Positions 37,466-46,184 of a DNA stretch of 46,184 nucleotides are shown here, in pieces (within the stretch, counting starts at the first letter, position 1; each line of letters opens with the position of its first letter). Source of the DNA: Patescibacteria group bacterium (lineage in GTDB: Bacteria; Patescibacteriota; Patescibacteriia; UBA10025; JAHIVO01); NCBI GenBank assembly GCA_022560375.1, contig JADFTK010000004.1:1-46184 (forward strand), written 5' to 3'. A program made the position numbers and the translations under genes. The notes beneath the pieces were generated by a model, which made no database searches, was not told the DNA's origin, and was given only the letters and a program-made list of their open reading frames with translations.

Positions 37466-40400
37466 GTGAATTTTCTATCACCCAGGAAACAAAATAAAAA
37501 CAAACTAAAAAAAATCCATATGGTTATTGGGGGCTTTTCATTGAGGCTCCTTGTTTTTATATTAATTATTTCTTGGATATTTACCGGATGGCCGCCTATA
37601 TATATTAATGACACTATACAGTTTCCCCCTCCTATCGAAAAAGTTAACGCCGCCACAGAAATTTTAAGGCCAAATGCCACCGGTGACTCAGCGCAGTGGA
37701 CACCTAACACTTCCACTGACTATGGCGATACCTCTGACCAAAATTCTAGCACCTATATCTCTGAATCAACTGATGAAGACCGCGATATTATGAATTTAGC
37801 GGATCCGACTTTTGATTCTGGCTCTACTATAAATTGGGTTGAGATGCATATGTCTTGCCGCTCCGACGGTAGTGGCCAAGGAGAACGAATGAACGGCATC
37901 ATTCGCTTAAGCGGAACAGATGATAATCACCTCAACAACGCAAACATCAGCAGTTCTTCATTTACTGAATACACTGGTGCTCAAGTTACAACTGATCCCA
38001 GTGGTGGAGCTTGGTCATTTGCTGACATCCAAAACATCCAAATCGGTGGCCAAATAAAAACAATTGGTAACGGGGAAACTATAGACTGTGACGAGTTCTG
38101 GGTGGTAGTTGACTATACTCTTCCCTCGGCCGGCATTACCATCTCCGGCAATGTCTACACGGATGAAGGGTCATCCGCCTTTGACTGCTCTGCCGATAAC
38201 CTGACCATCAAAGTCTCGATCAATGGAGCGGCCGAAGACACAGACACCTGCACAGCATCGTCCGGCGCCTACTCAATCACCACCTCGAGTGCTCCCTCGG
38301 CGGCCGGTGATCCTATCGTCTTGTACATTGATTCGGCGGAAACGCCCAACGCCACCACGGTCACCTTGGCCGCTGACACCTCCTCCAACATCACCAGCCT
38401 CCACCTTTATCAGAATCGGGTCATTGCCCGTCACGAAGACTCTGGGCCCAACACCAATGCTAAATTCGGCACTGGCGATAACGCCGATACGGGAATTCGC
38501 TACAGTGTGTCGGCCGGCGCTCTCACCGTAGAGTCTGGAATGGAACTGCATATATGGACCGGAGATACTTTTACCCCTGGTGGCACAGTTACCACCAATG
38601 CTACTGGTGGCGATCTCCACGTGGATGACAGTGCCACCGCCACTCTTGATACAGCCACCAACACCATTGGCCGCGATATACTGGTTGATGCCTCAGCTAC
38701 CCTGAATATTAATACTAACACTAATATCGAAGGTGGAGATATTACTACCACTGGCACGTCAGTCACCATAGCCACTTCCGGAACCCCCACCGTTACTATG
38801 ACCGGGACCGGCAACATTGGTGGCGGCACCACTCCAACCATAAACTTCTATAATCTGACTATCGGCACAGCCACCGCCGCCAGTACTACCGTGGCCAGCA
38901 GCTTTACCGTGGCTAATACTTTAGACGTCGATACCTCTGATACTTTAAGTATTAATACCAGCCAGACCGTATCACATACCGGTACTGTCATTACTCTGGA
39001 TGGCACCATAAGTGGAGCAGGTACATTATCTATTGACGATGGATCAGACGGCCCAGGTGCAGCCGGCACCCTCAGCTCTATTGTCCGTTATGATGCCAGT
39101 GCCGGCAATATATTATCAACAACCTTTGATGCCCGAACTTACAACGGCCAAGTTGAATTCTTCTCTAGCAGTGCCACGGCACGTACGGTCACCTTTGCCA
39201 CTGGGACGTACACATTATCTGGTGCCTCCTCACATCTGTACGTTATTGCGGATGGAGCATCGCCTGGTGATGTTACTCTAGTTAGCGCTACCAATAACCC
39301 TACCGTGACCATTGGAGGCGACTTAGATTTTACAGGATCAGGCAGTAGTTCCGAAGTTATTACCTCGGGCACCGGTACCTGGACAGTGTCTGGCAATGTA
39401 GACTTTACAGCAGGGACGTATACTGCTACGTCTGGAAATACTTTTCAGGTAGATGGCACCTCGAAAAATCTCACCTCCAATGGCCAGGTATATGATAATT
39501 TTTCTATCACCGGCGGCAGTATCACTACTGTTGATCAGCTGGATGTGTCCGGCAACTTCAATCTGACCTCCGGCACGCTGACCCAGGGCGCTAACGTAGA
39601 TATTGTTTTAACCGGTGATGCGGTTAATTTAGCCAGTGGTACTACCTTTACCAAGGCCAGTGGTACCGGTAATTTCATCATGGACGGTATATCGGATAAT
39701 CAGTCATTTGATGACGCCAATGCTACCAAGCAGGATATGGGTTCGGTGCAGATCGGCATGAGTCCTGGCACGACTAAATTAAAAAGTGATTTCTCGGCCA
39801 CTGACTTAACTATTTTAACAGGCGATAAATTTGAAACTCATGGCTGGGAAGTAGATGTATCGGATTTTATTGATTGCCAAGGCACCTGCACCTTTGATTT
39901 ACAGGATGATGCCCCGAGTAATGAGGGTGATGGTACGATAGTTACTTTCGGCGGTAACTGGACTATGTCCGGCACTGGCACATTTATCGTGTCTACTGAC
40001 TCCCGCGTAGAGCCGGACGGCACTGCCGACCAGACAATTACTACTGGCAGTAAAGCCTTCTTTGATTTCTACTCAAACAATGCTGGGACTACTGACTCAG
40101 TGGATGATGTAATAATTTCTACCGGTACCTTTGACGTGGACGGAGCTTTGACTGTTAATGACGGCGAACTGGACTTAGAGACCAATGATCCCACTACAGA
40201 CATAGAGGGAAATATCACTATTGCGGCTGGTGCAGAATTGTTTGCTTCCAGTACCGGCTCGTTCAATGCGGCAGGCAGCTGGAATAATGACGGTACCCTG
40301 ACTCCGGGATCTGGTACTATTACTTTTGATGCTGGTACAACTGGAAAAACTATTGAGTCTGGAGGACAAAGTTTTAACAACGTCGTTTTCAATAATGCTT

Positions 40401-41719
40401 CAGGCGGCTGGACTGTCCAGACAGAAAACATGACTACCGCCAGTGACTTAACTTTGACAGCGGCCAGCACTTTCACTCTGCAAACAGCCAGAACGCTAGA
40501 AGTACAAGGCAACTTCACCCTCACAGTGGCTGGTGCCAACACCACCTGGACCGGCTCAACTCTATATCTCAATGGCTCGGGTGGTATGTATGATATTAAT
40601 ACTAAAACTCATGGTGGTGATACATTCGCTACCCTGCGTATTGGAGCTTCAGAAGATATCGCTATGTGGGATTCGGACGCCAGTACTTTTACTATTGACT
40701 CTGGTGGCTGTCTCTTTTCTGAAGACCATGCTGGTACAGCAGGACGTATGAATATATACGGCACCTGCAACACTAGGACTAATGAATACTGGAGCTATGC
40801 TACGGACTGGGATGGGGCGGCACTTACCCGTCAGGCTGATATACGCTTTGCTGCTAGCGCCACGCTAACAGTAGATAGCGCCGATACGCTGGAGATCAGA
40901 GGTCAGAATGCCACTTCCAATCGCTCACTGGTTACCAGGCAGAGCACGGGCAACTATGGCCTGACTATGAGCGGCACTATTGATGCCCAGTACTATGACT
41001 TTGATAATCTAGACGCTAGTGGCCTAAATATTACCAGCACTGCTACTATAACCGAGTTATCTGACGGTAATTTCGATAACAATGCCAGTGGTGCTTCTTC
41101 CGCCTATATTACAGTCAATGGCATTACTTCCTCAGAAAATTTCTTTGATAATGTCTTTGATGATAATGGGGATGGTACAGATGTTAATGTGGTTTACAAC
41201 GTCAATGCTGATGGATCAGGCATAGACTGGACCTTCTTTGGCTGGAGCGGTAATAAGGGCGGTGAAGATTTTGACAATGAATTGAATAGTGCCTTTGTGG
41301 GCTGGAATTCTGAATTGAATCTATCAGTCAGCAGTACCACGGTAAACCTGGGTGTGCTGAACCTAACCTCTGTGGCCACTGGCAATCATACCATTACCGT
41401 TACTACCAATGCCGCCAATGGATACACATGTAGAGTGGTAGAGGATGGCGAAATGCGTAATGGTGCTAATACTATTAATGACGTATCGGACGGTACAGTC
41501 ACGGCTGGATCAGAAGAATATGGGATCAACTGTTCTGGGGCTGACTGCGCCCTGGGTAGTGACACCGCTATTACTGGAACACCCCTGACTGTTGCTTCGA
41601 ACACTGGTGTTGTAGACGCTAGTGTAACTACCTTTACTTATAAAGCCGCGGCATCTGGAATTACCGTATATGGAAATTATGCCCACTTGGTGACCATAAC
41701 CTGTACCGGAGACTTTTAA
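37466..41719 (+). CDS. Very large secreted beta-rich surface protein (1417 aa)
   Basis: N-terminal hydrophobic segment; long T/S/G/D-rich repetitive beta-strand region; C-terminal module shared with the next gene. Confidence 0.8.
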   Translation: MNFLSPRKQNKNKLKKIHMVIGGFSLRLLVFILIISWIFTGWPPIYINDTIQFPPPIEKVNAATEILRPNATGDSAQWTPNTSTDYGDTSDQNSSTYISESTDEDRDIMNLADPTFDSGSTINWVEMHMSCRSDGSGQGERMNGIIRLSGTDDNHLNNANISSSSFTEYTGAQVTTDPSGGAWSFADIQNIQIGGQIKTIGNGETIDCDEFWVVVDYTLPSAGITISGNVYTDEGSSAFDCSADNLTIKVSINGAAEDTDTCTASSGAYSITTSSAPSAAGDPIVLYIDSAETPNATTVTLAADTSSNITSLHLYQNRVIARHEDSGPNTNAKFGTGDNADTGIRYSVSAGALTVESGMELHIWTGDTFTPGGTVTTNATGGDLHVDDSATATLDTATNTIGRDILVDASATLNINTNTNIEGGDITTTGTSVTIATSGTPTVTMTGTGNIGGGTTPTINFYNLTIGTATAASTTVASSFTVANTLDVDTSDTLSINTSQTVSHTGTVITLDGTISGAGTLSIDDGSDGPGAAGTLSSIVRYDASAGNILSTTFDARTYNGQVEFFSSSATARTVTFATGTYTLSGASSHLYVIADGASPGDVTLVSATNNPTVTIGGDLDFTGSGSSSEVITSGTGTWTVSGNVDFTAGTYTATSGNTFQVDGTSKNLTSNGQVYDNFSITGGSITTVDQLDVSGNFNLTSGTLTQGANVDIVLTGDAVNLASGTTFTKASGTGNFIMDGISDNQSFDDANATKQDMGSVQIGMSPGTTKLKSDFSATDLTILTGDKFETHGWEVDVSDFIDCQGTCTFDLQDDAPSNEGDGTIVTFGGNWTMSGTGTFIVSTDSRVEPDGTADQTITTGSKAFFDFYSNNAGTTDSVDDVIISTGTFDVDGALTVNDGELDLETNDPTTDIEGNITIAAGAELFASSTGSFNAAGSWNNDGTLTPGSGTITFDAGTTGKTIESGGQSFNNVVFNNASGGWTVQTENMTTASDLTLTAASTFTLQTARTLEVQGNFTLTVAGANTTWTGSTLYLNGSGGMYDINTKTHGGDTFATLRIGASEDIAMWDSDASTFTIDSGGCLFSEDHAGTAGRMNIYGTCNTRTNEYWSYATDWDGAALTRQADIRFAASATLTVDSADTLEIRGQNATSNRSLVTRQSTGNYGLTMSGTIDAQYYDFDNLDASGLNITSTATITELSDGNFDNNASGASSAYITVNGITSSENFFDNVFDDNGDGTDVNVVYNVNADGSGIDWTFFGWSGNKGGEDFDNELNSAFVGWNSELNLSVSSTTVNLGVLNLTSVATGNHTITVTTNAANGYTCRVVEDGEMRNGANTINDVSDGTVTAGSEEYGINCSGADCALGSDTAITGTPLTVASNTGVVDASVTTFTYKAAASGITVYGNYAHLVTITCTGDF

Positions 41720-41770
41720 AACTAATTATCTGGCCTTTCAGTAGCCTAGGGCATGGATTGGTAAAATCTA

Positions 41771-41799
41771 TTGACAATGTCTTAAAAACATGCTAAAAT
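41771..41799 (+). promoter_or_regulatory. Consensus sigma70 promoter for the 365-aa surface protein
   Basis: TTGACA - 17 - TAAAAT with TG extended -10 (ATGCTAAAAT). Confidence 0.75.
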
Positions 41800-41814
41800 G
41801 ATAGTATAAAAGGC

Positions 41815-41860
41815 ACAAAGTAGCGAAAAATCGGCAAAAAAGCTACTTTGTACATTTTTT
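41815..41860 (+). promoter_or_regulatory. Leader hairpin plus U tract (attenuator-like)
   Basis: ACAAAGTAGC...GCTACTTTGT (10-bp perfect arms) followed by ACATTTTTT. Confidence 0.65.
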
Positions 41861-41874
41861 AAAAACAAAAAAAT

Positions 41875-42972
41875 ATGAAAAATAAAATAAACAAAAAAAT
41901 CAAAGTCGATTTTTCCATAGTTAAAACGGGCACCCTTAAACGTGGCCGTGTATTTAATGCTTTCAAAAAAACAGTGGCTATCTTCAGCCTTATTGCTTTA
42001 ACCTTTGTCTGGAGCGGTATTTATCAAATCCAGACTGTCAAAGCGGCTGGTCTAGATGATGTCGCGATCACCCTTTCAGTGGAAACTGTCAGTGCCGCCT
42101 CTCAAGTAACCGTGGTATTTACTTTTGGCACACTAGGTAACGGTGATTCTATTGATATCTACCTGGGTGAGGATACTGGCGGTGACCAATGGGGCTTAAA
42201 TTCTGTTACTACCGCTGACATTTCCTGCGATGATGATGGTACTGGTGAAACATATACCATTGACTCAGTGGCAGCGGCTACCGCATCACTTCCTTTGAAG
42301 GTGGGCATTACCGCTACCACAGTTGGTGCCGGCGCTGCTGTAGTTACCTGCTTGGTCGGAGATGGCACACCTAATCCTACCAATCCAGCGGCAGCTGATG
42401 GTTATTCTGTAACGGTGGTTACTACATCTGACTCTGGTGCAGGTATAGCCTACGTCGGTAATGCCAATGACGTTACGGTATCAGTTGATGTACTACCTAA
42501 CTTGTCTCTAACTATCGATAACCCAGATGCTACTAATTGTACTCTGGCCTCTGGTGTCACCACCTGTAATCTAGGCACGGTACTAACTACTACCATTGCC
42601 ACCGGCAACTATGATGTGAATGTTGGCACCAACGCAGCCAATGGTGCTACTCTACAAATAGCCGAAGACGGCAATCTGCGAAATGGAGGAAATTCAATTA
42701 CAGATTTTGTCGAAGATAGTGGAACTATTACGGCTGGTACCGATGAATATGGTATTACGGTAGCCGCTGATGCCGCCTGGACCAAGGCTGGTATCTATAC
42801 CGATGATGCCTCGCCCATTGCTACTGGTCCAGTAACTGTGGCTACTACCTCTGCACCCATTGATATAGCGGGCAATGATATAACCATCACTCATCAAGTA
42901 GCTATTGATTCTACGGTCGTCGGCCTCACCTACTCACATATAGTAACCTGGACAGCGACTGCTAATTTCTAA
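41875..42972 (+). CDS. Secreted surface protein (365 aa) with C-terminal module related to the 1417-aa protein
   Basis: Signal peptide; TGNYDVNVGTNAANGATLQIAEDGNLRNGGNSITD...SGTITAGTDEYGI. Confidence 0.75.
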   Translation: MKNKINKKIKVDFSIVKTGTLKRGRVFNAFKKTVAIFSLIALTFVWSGIYQIQTVKAAGLDDVAITLSVETVSAASQVTVVFTFGTLGNGDSIDIYLGEDTGGDQWGLNSVTTADISCDDDGTGETYTIDSVAAATASLPLKVGITATTVGAGAAVVTCLVGDGTPNPTNPAAADGYSVTVVTTSDSGAGIAYVGNANDVTVSVDVLPNLSLTIDNPDATNCTLASGVTTCNLGTVLTTTIATGNYDVNVGTNAANGATLQIAEDGNLRNGGNSITDFVEDSGTITAGTDEYGITVAADAAWTKAGIYTDDASPIATGPVTVATTSAPIDIAGNDITITHQVAIDSTVVGLTYSHIVTWTATANF

Positions 42973-42997
42973 AAAGAATTTACGAATATTATATTAA

Positions 42998-43024
42998 AGC
43001 TCCCCTGGTTGGGGAGCTTTTTGG
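42998..43024 (+). terminator. Terminator downstream of the 365-aa gene
   Basis: AGCTCCCCtggttGGGGAGCT + TTTT. Confidence 0.85.
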
Positions 43025-43061
43025 TTATGCGAATCTGAAAAAATTTATACTTTTAACAGCT

Positions 43062-43125
43062 TGCCATCCTAAACTTGTTTCAGGATCTCATAATATAGTT
43101 TACCAGTGGATTCCGTACCAATTCC
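43062..43125. repeat. Dispersed palindromic element (degenerate)
   Basis: GCCATCCTAAACTTGTTTCAGGATCTCA...CCAGAATAAC; shares the CTGAAAC(A)AGTT(C)AGG core with 35549..35569. Confidence 0.45.
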
Positions 43126-43233
43126 AGAATAACAAAAAAGTATGGCATCAATTTATTTCTGATTAGATGCTTAGTATCTAAGTATCTAACTTCAGATAAG
43201 TTTTAAATTGGTGTATAATATACACATTAACTT

Positions 43234-44466
43234 ATGAAAAAAAATCCAGCCATCAACAAAAATAAATTAAATACTCTAGCTATGGCCACGCCGATTATTA
43301 TTGTCGGGATATTTTTCAGTATATTTTTTGTACCATATCAGGCTTGGGCTGTTACCATTTCCCAACTTACCGTAGAAATAAATACCCAACCAGGAGAAAC
43401 CACCGAACAAACTATTCAGCTATACGACGACTCTCTTCAAGGGATCACTGTGTATCCCAGAGTATTTAATTTTACGGAGGATCCTAACCGTGAAGGGTCC
43501 GCTCTAGTGCTGACTGATCCAGCCGATCTAAAACCTGACCGGGACTGGATAAAATTTGACAGTAATCGCATTGATCTGCCAAACGATGGAACACTAGTAG
43601 ATTTCCCCTATCGCATAGAAGTCCCCCCTGATGCTGAGCCGGGCACCCACTTAATCTCCTTGGTATTCCGTACCCGGCCCCCTACCCCCGAGGAATTAGC
43701 CGGCAGCACGATACTTATTGGTACTAATGTAGTCACTAATATATTTCTGAAAGTAGCGGGAGCCACTATTGATCAGATTGAGGCTGACTTCCAATCAGGT
43801 ACCTACACTAATGATGATCCTAATTTATCGGCAGCAGAATTAAAAGAATTTTTTAAACCAAAAAGCTTCTTCATAAAACCACCAGTAGAATTTCTGCTGA
43901 CAGTCCATAACCAGGGCAACACCCATCAAAAACCTGACGGAAATATACGCATAGTAAATGACCTGGGGCTCAATGTGCCTGAAAAACTTCTGGTCAATGA
44001 AAATAACCGCATTGTCCTACCAGGAACCAGCCGCACCTTCGCTGTACCCAGCTATGGCCAGGGTTTTATGTTTGGCAAGTACCGCGCCAAGCTAACCCTG
44101 CTCTATGGCAATCCCCTACGCTCCCTGACCAAAGAAATAACCTTTTGGATAGTTCCTTTATTAGAAATGATCATCTTGACTTTATTTATACTTCTGCTCA
44201 TAACAATTGCTCATTTCAGGAAACAGCGACGTCAATACCAGGATAGCAAACGCGAAAAAGTCAGAGAGCAAAAAGAAGAAGTGCGCGAACGCCAACGTGA
44301 ACAGCGTGAAGCTGAGCGCGAAGAACGCCTGCGTCGCGAAATAGAAGATCTGAAAAATCGGCAGAGTCCTCCAGCCGAACCGCCCCCCGAAAGCTGGCCA
44401 CCCAATGAAAATTACCCACCGACTGAACCACCACCGACGCCTTATGCCCCGCCCCCACCGAACTAA
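43234..44466 (+). CDS. DUF916/WxL-interacting-protein-like membrane protein, paralogue A
   Basis: Signal peptide, AVTISQLTVEINTQPGETTEQTIQLYDD..., PYRIEVPPDAEPGTHLISLVF, C-terminal TM then charged and Pro-rich tail. Confidence 0.7.
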   Translation: MKKNPAINKNKLNTLAMATPIIIVGIFFSIFFVPYQAWAVTISQLTVEINTQPGETTEQTIQLYDDSLQGITVYPRVFNFTEDPNREGSALVLTDPADLKPDRDWIKFDSNRIDLPNDGTLVDFPYRIEVPPDAEPGTHLISLVFRTRPPTPEELAGSTILIGTNVVTNIFLKVAGATIDQIEADFQSGTYTNDDPNLSAAELKEFFKPKSFFIKPPVEFLLTVHNQGNTHQKPDGNIRIVNDLGLNVPEKLLVNENNRIVLPGTSRTFAVPSYGQGFMFGKYRAKLTLLYGNPLRSLTKEITFWIVPLLEMIILTLFILLLITIAHFRKQRRQYQDSKREKVREQKEEVRERQREQREAEREERLRREIEDLKNRQSPPAEPPPESWPPNENYPPTEPPPTPYAPPPPN

Positions 44467-44474
44467 CTAATTTT

Positions 44475-45641
44475 ATGAAACTACGCTACCACATAATATT
44501 ATTTACCGGCCTGTTACTACTCGGCTCTCTACTAGCTGCTAAACCAGGCCAAGCAGTAACTATCTCCCAGCTTATTGTGGAAATAAATGCCCACCCTGGA
44601 GAAACTGTACAGCAATTAATTCAGCTATACGACGACGCTCTTACCGGAGTGACGGTATATCCGTCCGTATCAAATTTTACCGAAGATCCTAACCGCGAAG
44701 GGTCCGCTCTAGTGCTGACTGATCCAGCCGATCTAAAACCTGACCGGGACTGGGTAAAATATGATGTTGAACAATTAACCTTACCAGCCGAAGGCACTTT
44801 AGTTGACTTCCCTTATCGCCTCGAGATACCAGAGGATGCTGAACCGGGCACCCACCTATTATCAATTGTCTTCCAGACTCGTCCCCAGGAATCTGAAAAA
44901 TCTGAAGGCAGCGTTATTTATATCAGTGCAAATGTCGTTACCAATATATTCCTCAAGGTGACAGGTGCTACTATTGATAAAATCGATGCAGAATTTAAGA
45001 CCGGTATCTACACCAATAAAAGTCGCGCCATATCCCCCAATCAACGTAATCAATATTTCCAGCCCAAAACATTCTTTTTGAAAACACCAGTAGATTTCCA
45101 GCTTATCGTCAGCAATCAAGGCAATACTCACCAGAAACCCGACGGTAATGTACGCATTATCAATGATTTTTTGGGCGGCCCACCCGAGAAACTATTGATC
45201 AATCAAGAAAGTAAAATCATCCTGCCAGATAACGACCGTACGTATGAGGTGCCCAGCTTTGGCCAGGGATTTATGTTTGGCAAATACCGTGCCAAATTGA
45301 CCCTACTCTATGGCAGTCCCTTAAGGACAGTGGAAAAAGAAATTGTTTTCTGGATTATGCCAGTCGTTGAAATATCGATTGCCTTGGGATCGTTAATACT
45401 AATAATCATTATTATCATTATTATTAGAAAAGCGGGCAAGCGGCGTCGCCAGAAACATGAAGCCGAGCAAGAGAAGAAACAAGAGTCCAAAGATAAAGAG
45501 AGAGAGGAGCGCTTGCGTAAAGTCATTATGGAAGAGTTGCAGCAGAAAAAAAATCCAAAAAGAAAAAAACCCAACCTTAAGAAATCCAAAAACTTAATCT
45601 CTAAAGAACAAAATTCTGACAAGCAAAAAGGTGAAAAATAA
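44475..45641 (+). CDS. DUF916/WxL-interacting-protein-like membrane protein, paralogue B
   Basis: Same architecture as paralogue A; AVTISQLIVEINAHPGETVQQLIQLYDDALTGVTVYP; Lys/Glu-rich tail. Confidence 0.7.
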   Translation: MKLRYHIILFTGLLLLGSLLAAKPGQAVTISQLIVEINAHPGETVQQLIQLYDDALTGVTVYPSVSNFTEDPNREGSALVLTDPADLKPDRDWVKYDVEQLTLPAEGTLVDFPYRLEIPEDAEPGTHLLSIVFQTRPQESEKSEGSVIYISANVVTNIFLKVTGATIDKIDAEFKTGIYTNKSRAISPNQRNQYFQPKTFFLKTPVDFQLIVSNQGNTHQKPDGNVRIINDFLGGPPEKLLINQESKIILPDNDRTYEVPSFGQGFMFGKYRAKLTLLYGSPLRTVEKEIVFWIMPVVEISIALGSLILIIIIIIIIRKAGKRRRQKHEAEQEKKQESKDKEREERLRKVIMEELQQKKNPKRKKPNLKKSKNLISKEQNSDKQKGEK

Positions 45642-46184
45642 TTTACTGCCTAAACAGTCCATCTTCAATATAGTGCGCTTGACTGTTGTTATCGCCTGTG
45701 GTGTTTTAGCAGGCAATTACATGCTAGCCAGCCCAGCCCAGGCAGTAACTATCTCCCAGCCAATCCTGGAAATAAATGCTGCACCAGGTGAAACAATATA
45801 TCAATTAGAACAGTTATATGACGATGCCAAGAAAGGAATAACCGTTTACCCCTGGGTATATAACTTTACCGAGAATCCAGATCGCGAAGGCTCAGCTATT
45901 GTACTGACTGATCCAGCTGACCTGCAACCTGATCGGGAATGGATAAAATACGATGCCAGCCGGGTCGATCTACCAGCCGACGGATCTCTAGTAGATTTTC
46001 CTTACCGCATTGAGGTGCCAGCCAACGGCGAGCCAGGAACACATCTCATATCTTTGGTATTTCGTTCGCGACCGCCCACTCAAGAGGACTTGGATGGCAC
46101 CACTGTATATATTGGCTCAACCGTAGCCACTAATATATTCCTAAAAGTATCTGGCAGGATAGTGGATCTTATTAATGTTGAATT
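45631..46184 (+). CDS. DUF916-like membrane protein, paralogue C (partial, runs off the window; GTG start)
   Basis: GTG AAA AAT AAT TTA... reads KNNLLPKQSIFNIVRLTVVIACGVLAGNYMLASPAQAVTISQPILEINAAPGETIYQLEQLYDDAKKGITVYPWVYNFTENPDREGSAIVLTDPADLQPDREWIKYD...; absent from the ORF track. Confidence 0.75.
   Translation, partial: MKNNLLPKQSIFNIVRLTVVIACGVLAGNYMLASPAQAVTISQPILEINAAPGETIYQLEQLYDDAKKGITVYPWVYNFTENPDREGSAIVLTDPADLQPDREWIKYDASRVDLPADGSLVDFPYRIEVPANGEPGTHLISLVFRSRPPTQEDLDGTTVYIGSTVATNIFLKVSGRIVDLINVE

Noticed and set aside
38223-40572. Several alternative-frame and antisense ORFs of 70-170 aa in the large surface gene
   Set aside because: Explained by biased codons (ACC/GCC/GGC) in the repetitive Thr/Ser/Gly/Ala sequence.

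Overview
The window looks like bacterial chromosome from a Candidate Phyla Radiation (Patescibacteria)-type genome. That placement is inferred from gene content, the short Mur ligase and the surface-protein families; no marker phylogeny was run. About two thirds is housekeeping: Trm9-like methyltransferase, a polymer-forming (bactofilin-like) membrane protein, phosphohexomutase, HAD phosphatase, MurI, PlsC, RecA, a RodZ-like HTH protein, FtsK, RpoC, RpoB, a Mur ligase, CutA, MetK behind a clear SAM-I riboswitch, IspH, an EEP nuclease, a nucleotidyltransferase, FemAB, RuvA, a Kef-type antiporter, UvrB and a sigma-70 factor. The accessory signals are: (i) a two-gene module of a MerR-HTH/GHKL ATPase and an abutting STAS-like (DUF4325-type) protein; (ii) a surface locus with two secreted beta-rich proteins sharing a C-terminal module, followed by three tandem DUF916/WxL-interacting-like membrane proteins, the third missed by the ORF track because of its GTG start and truncation at the window edge; (iii) two small membrane-protein genes, each flanked by a duplicate of the 5' end or regulatory region of the neighbouring gene (antiporter and uvrB); (iv) a GIY-YIG nuclease whose start is overlapped by a terminator-like hairpin and which is followed by long palindromic repeats; (v) hairpin plus U-tract leaders upstream of the surface genes; (vi) a DUF389 gene broken by homopolymer frameshifts. 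I saw no rRNA, tRNA or CRISPR array. All homology calls are by eye from the translations.
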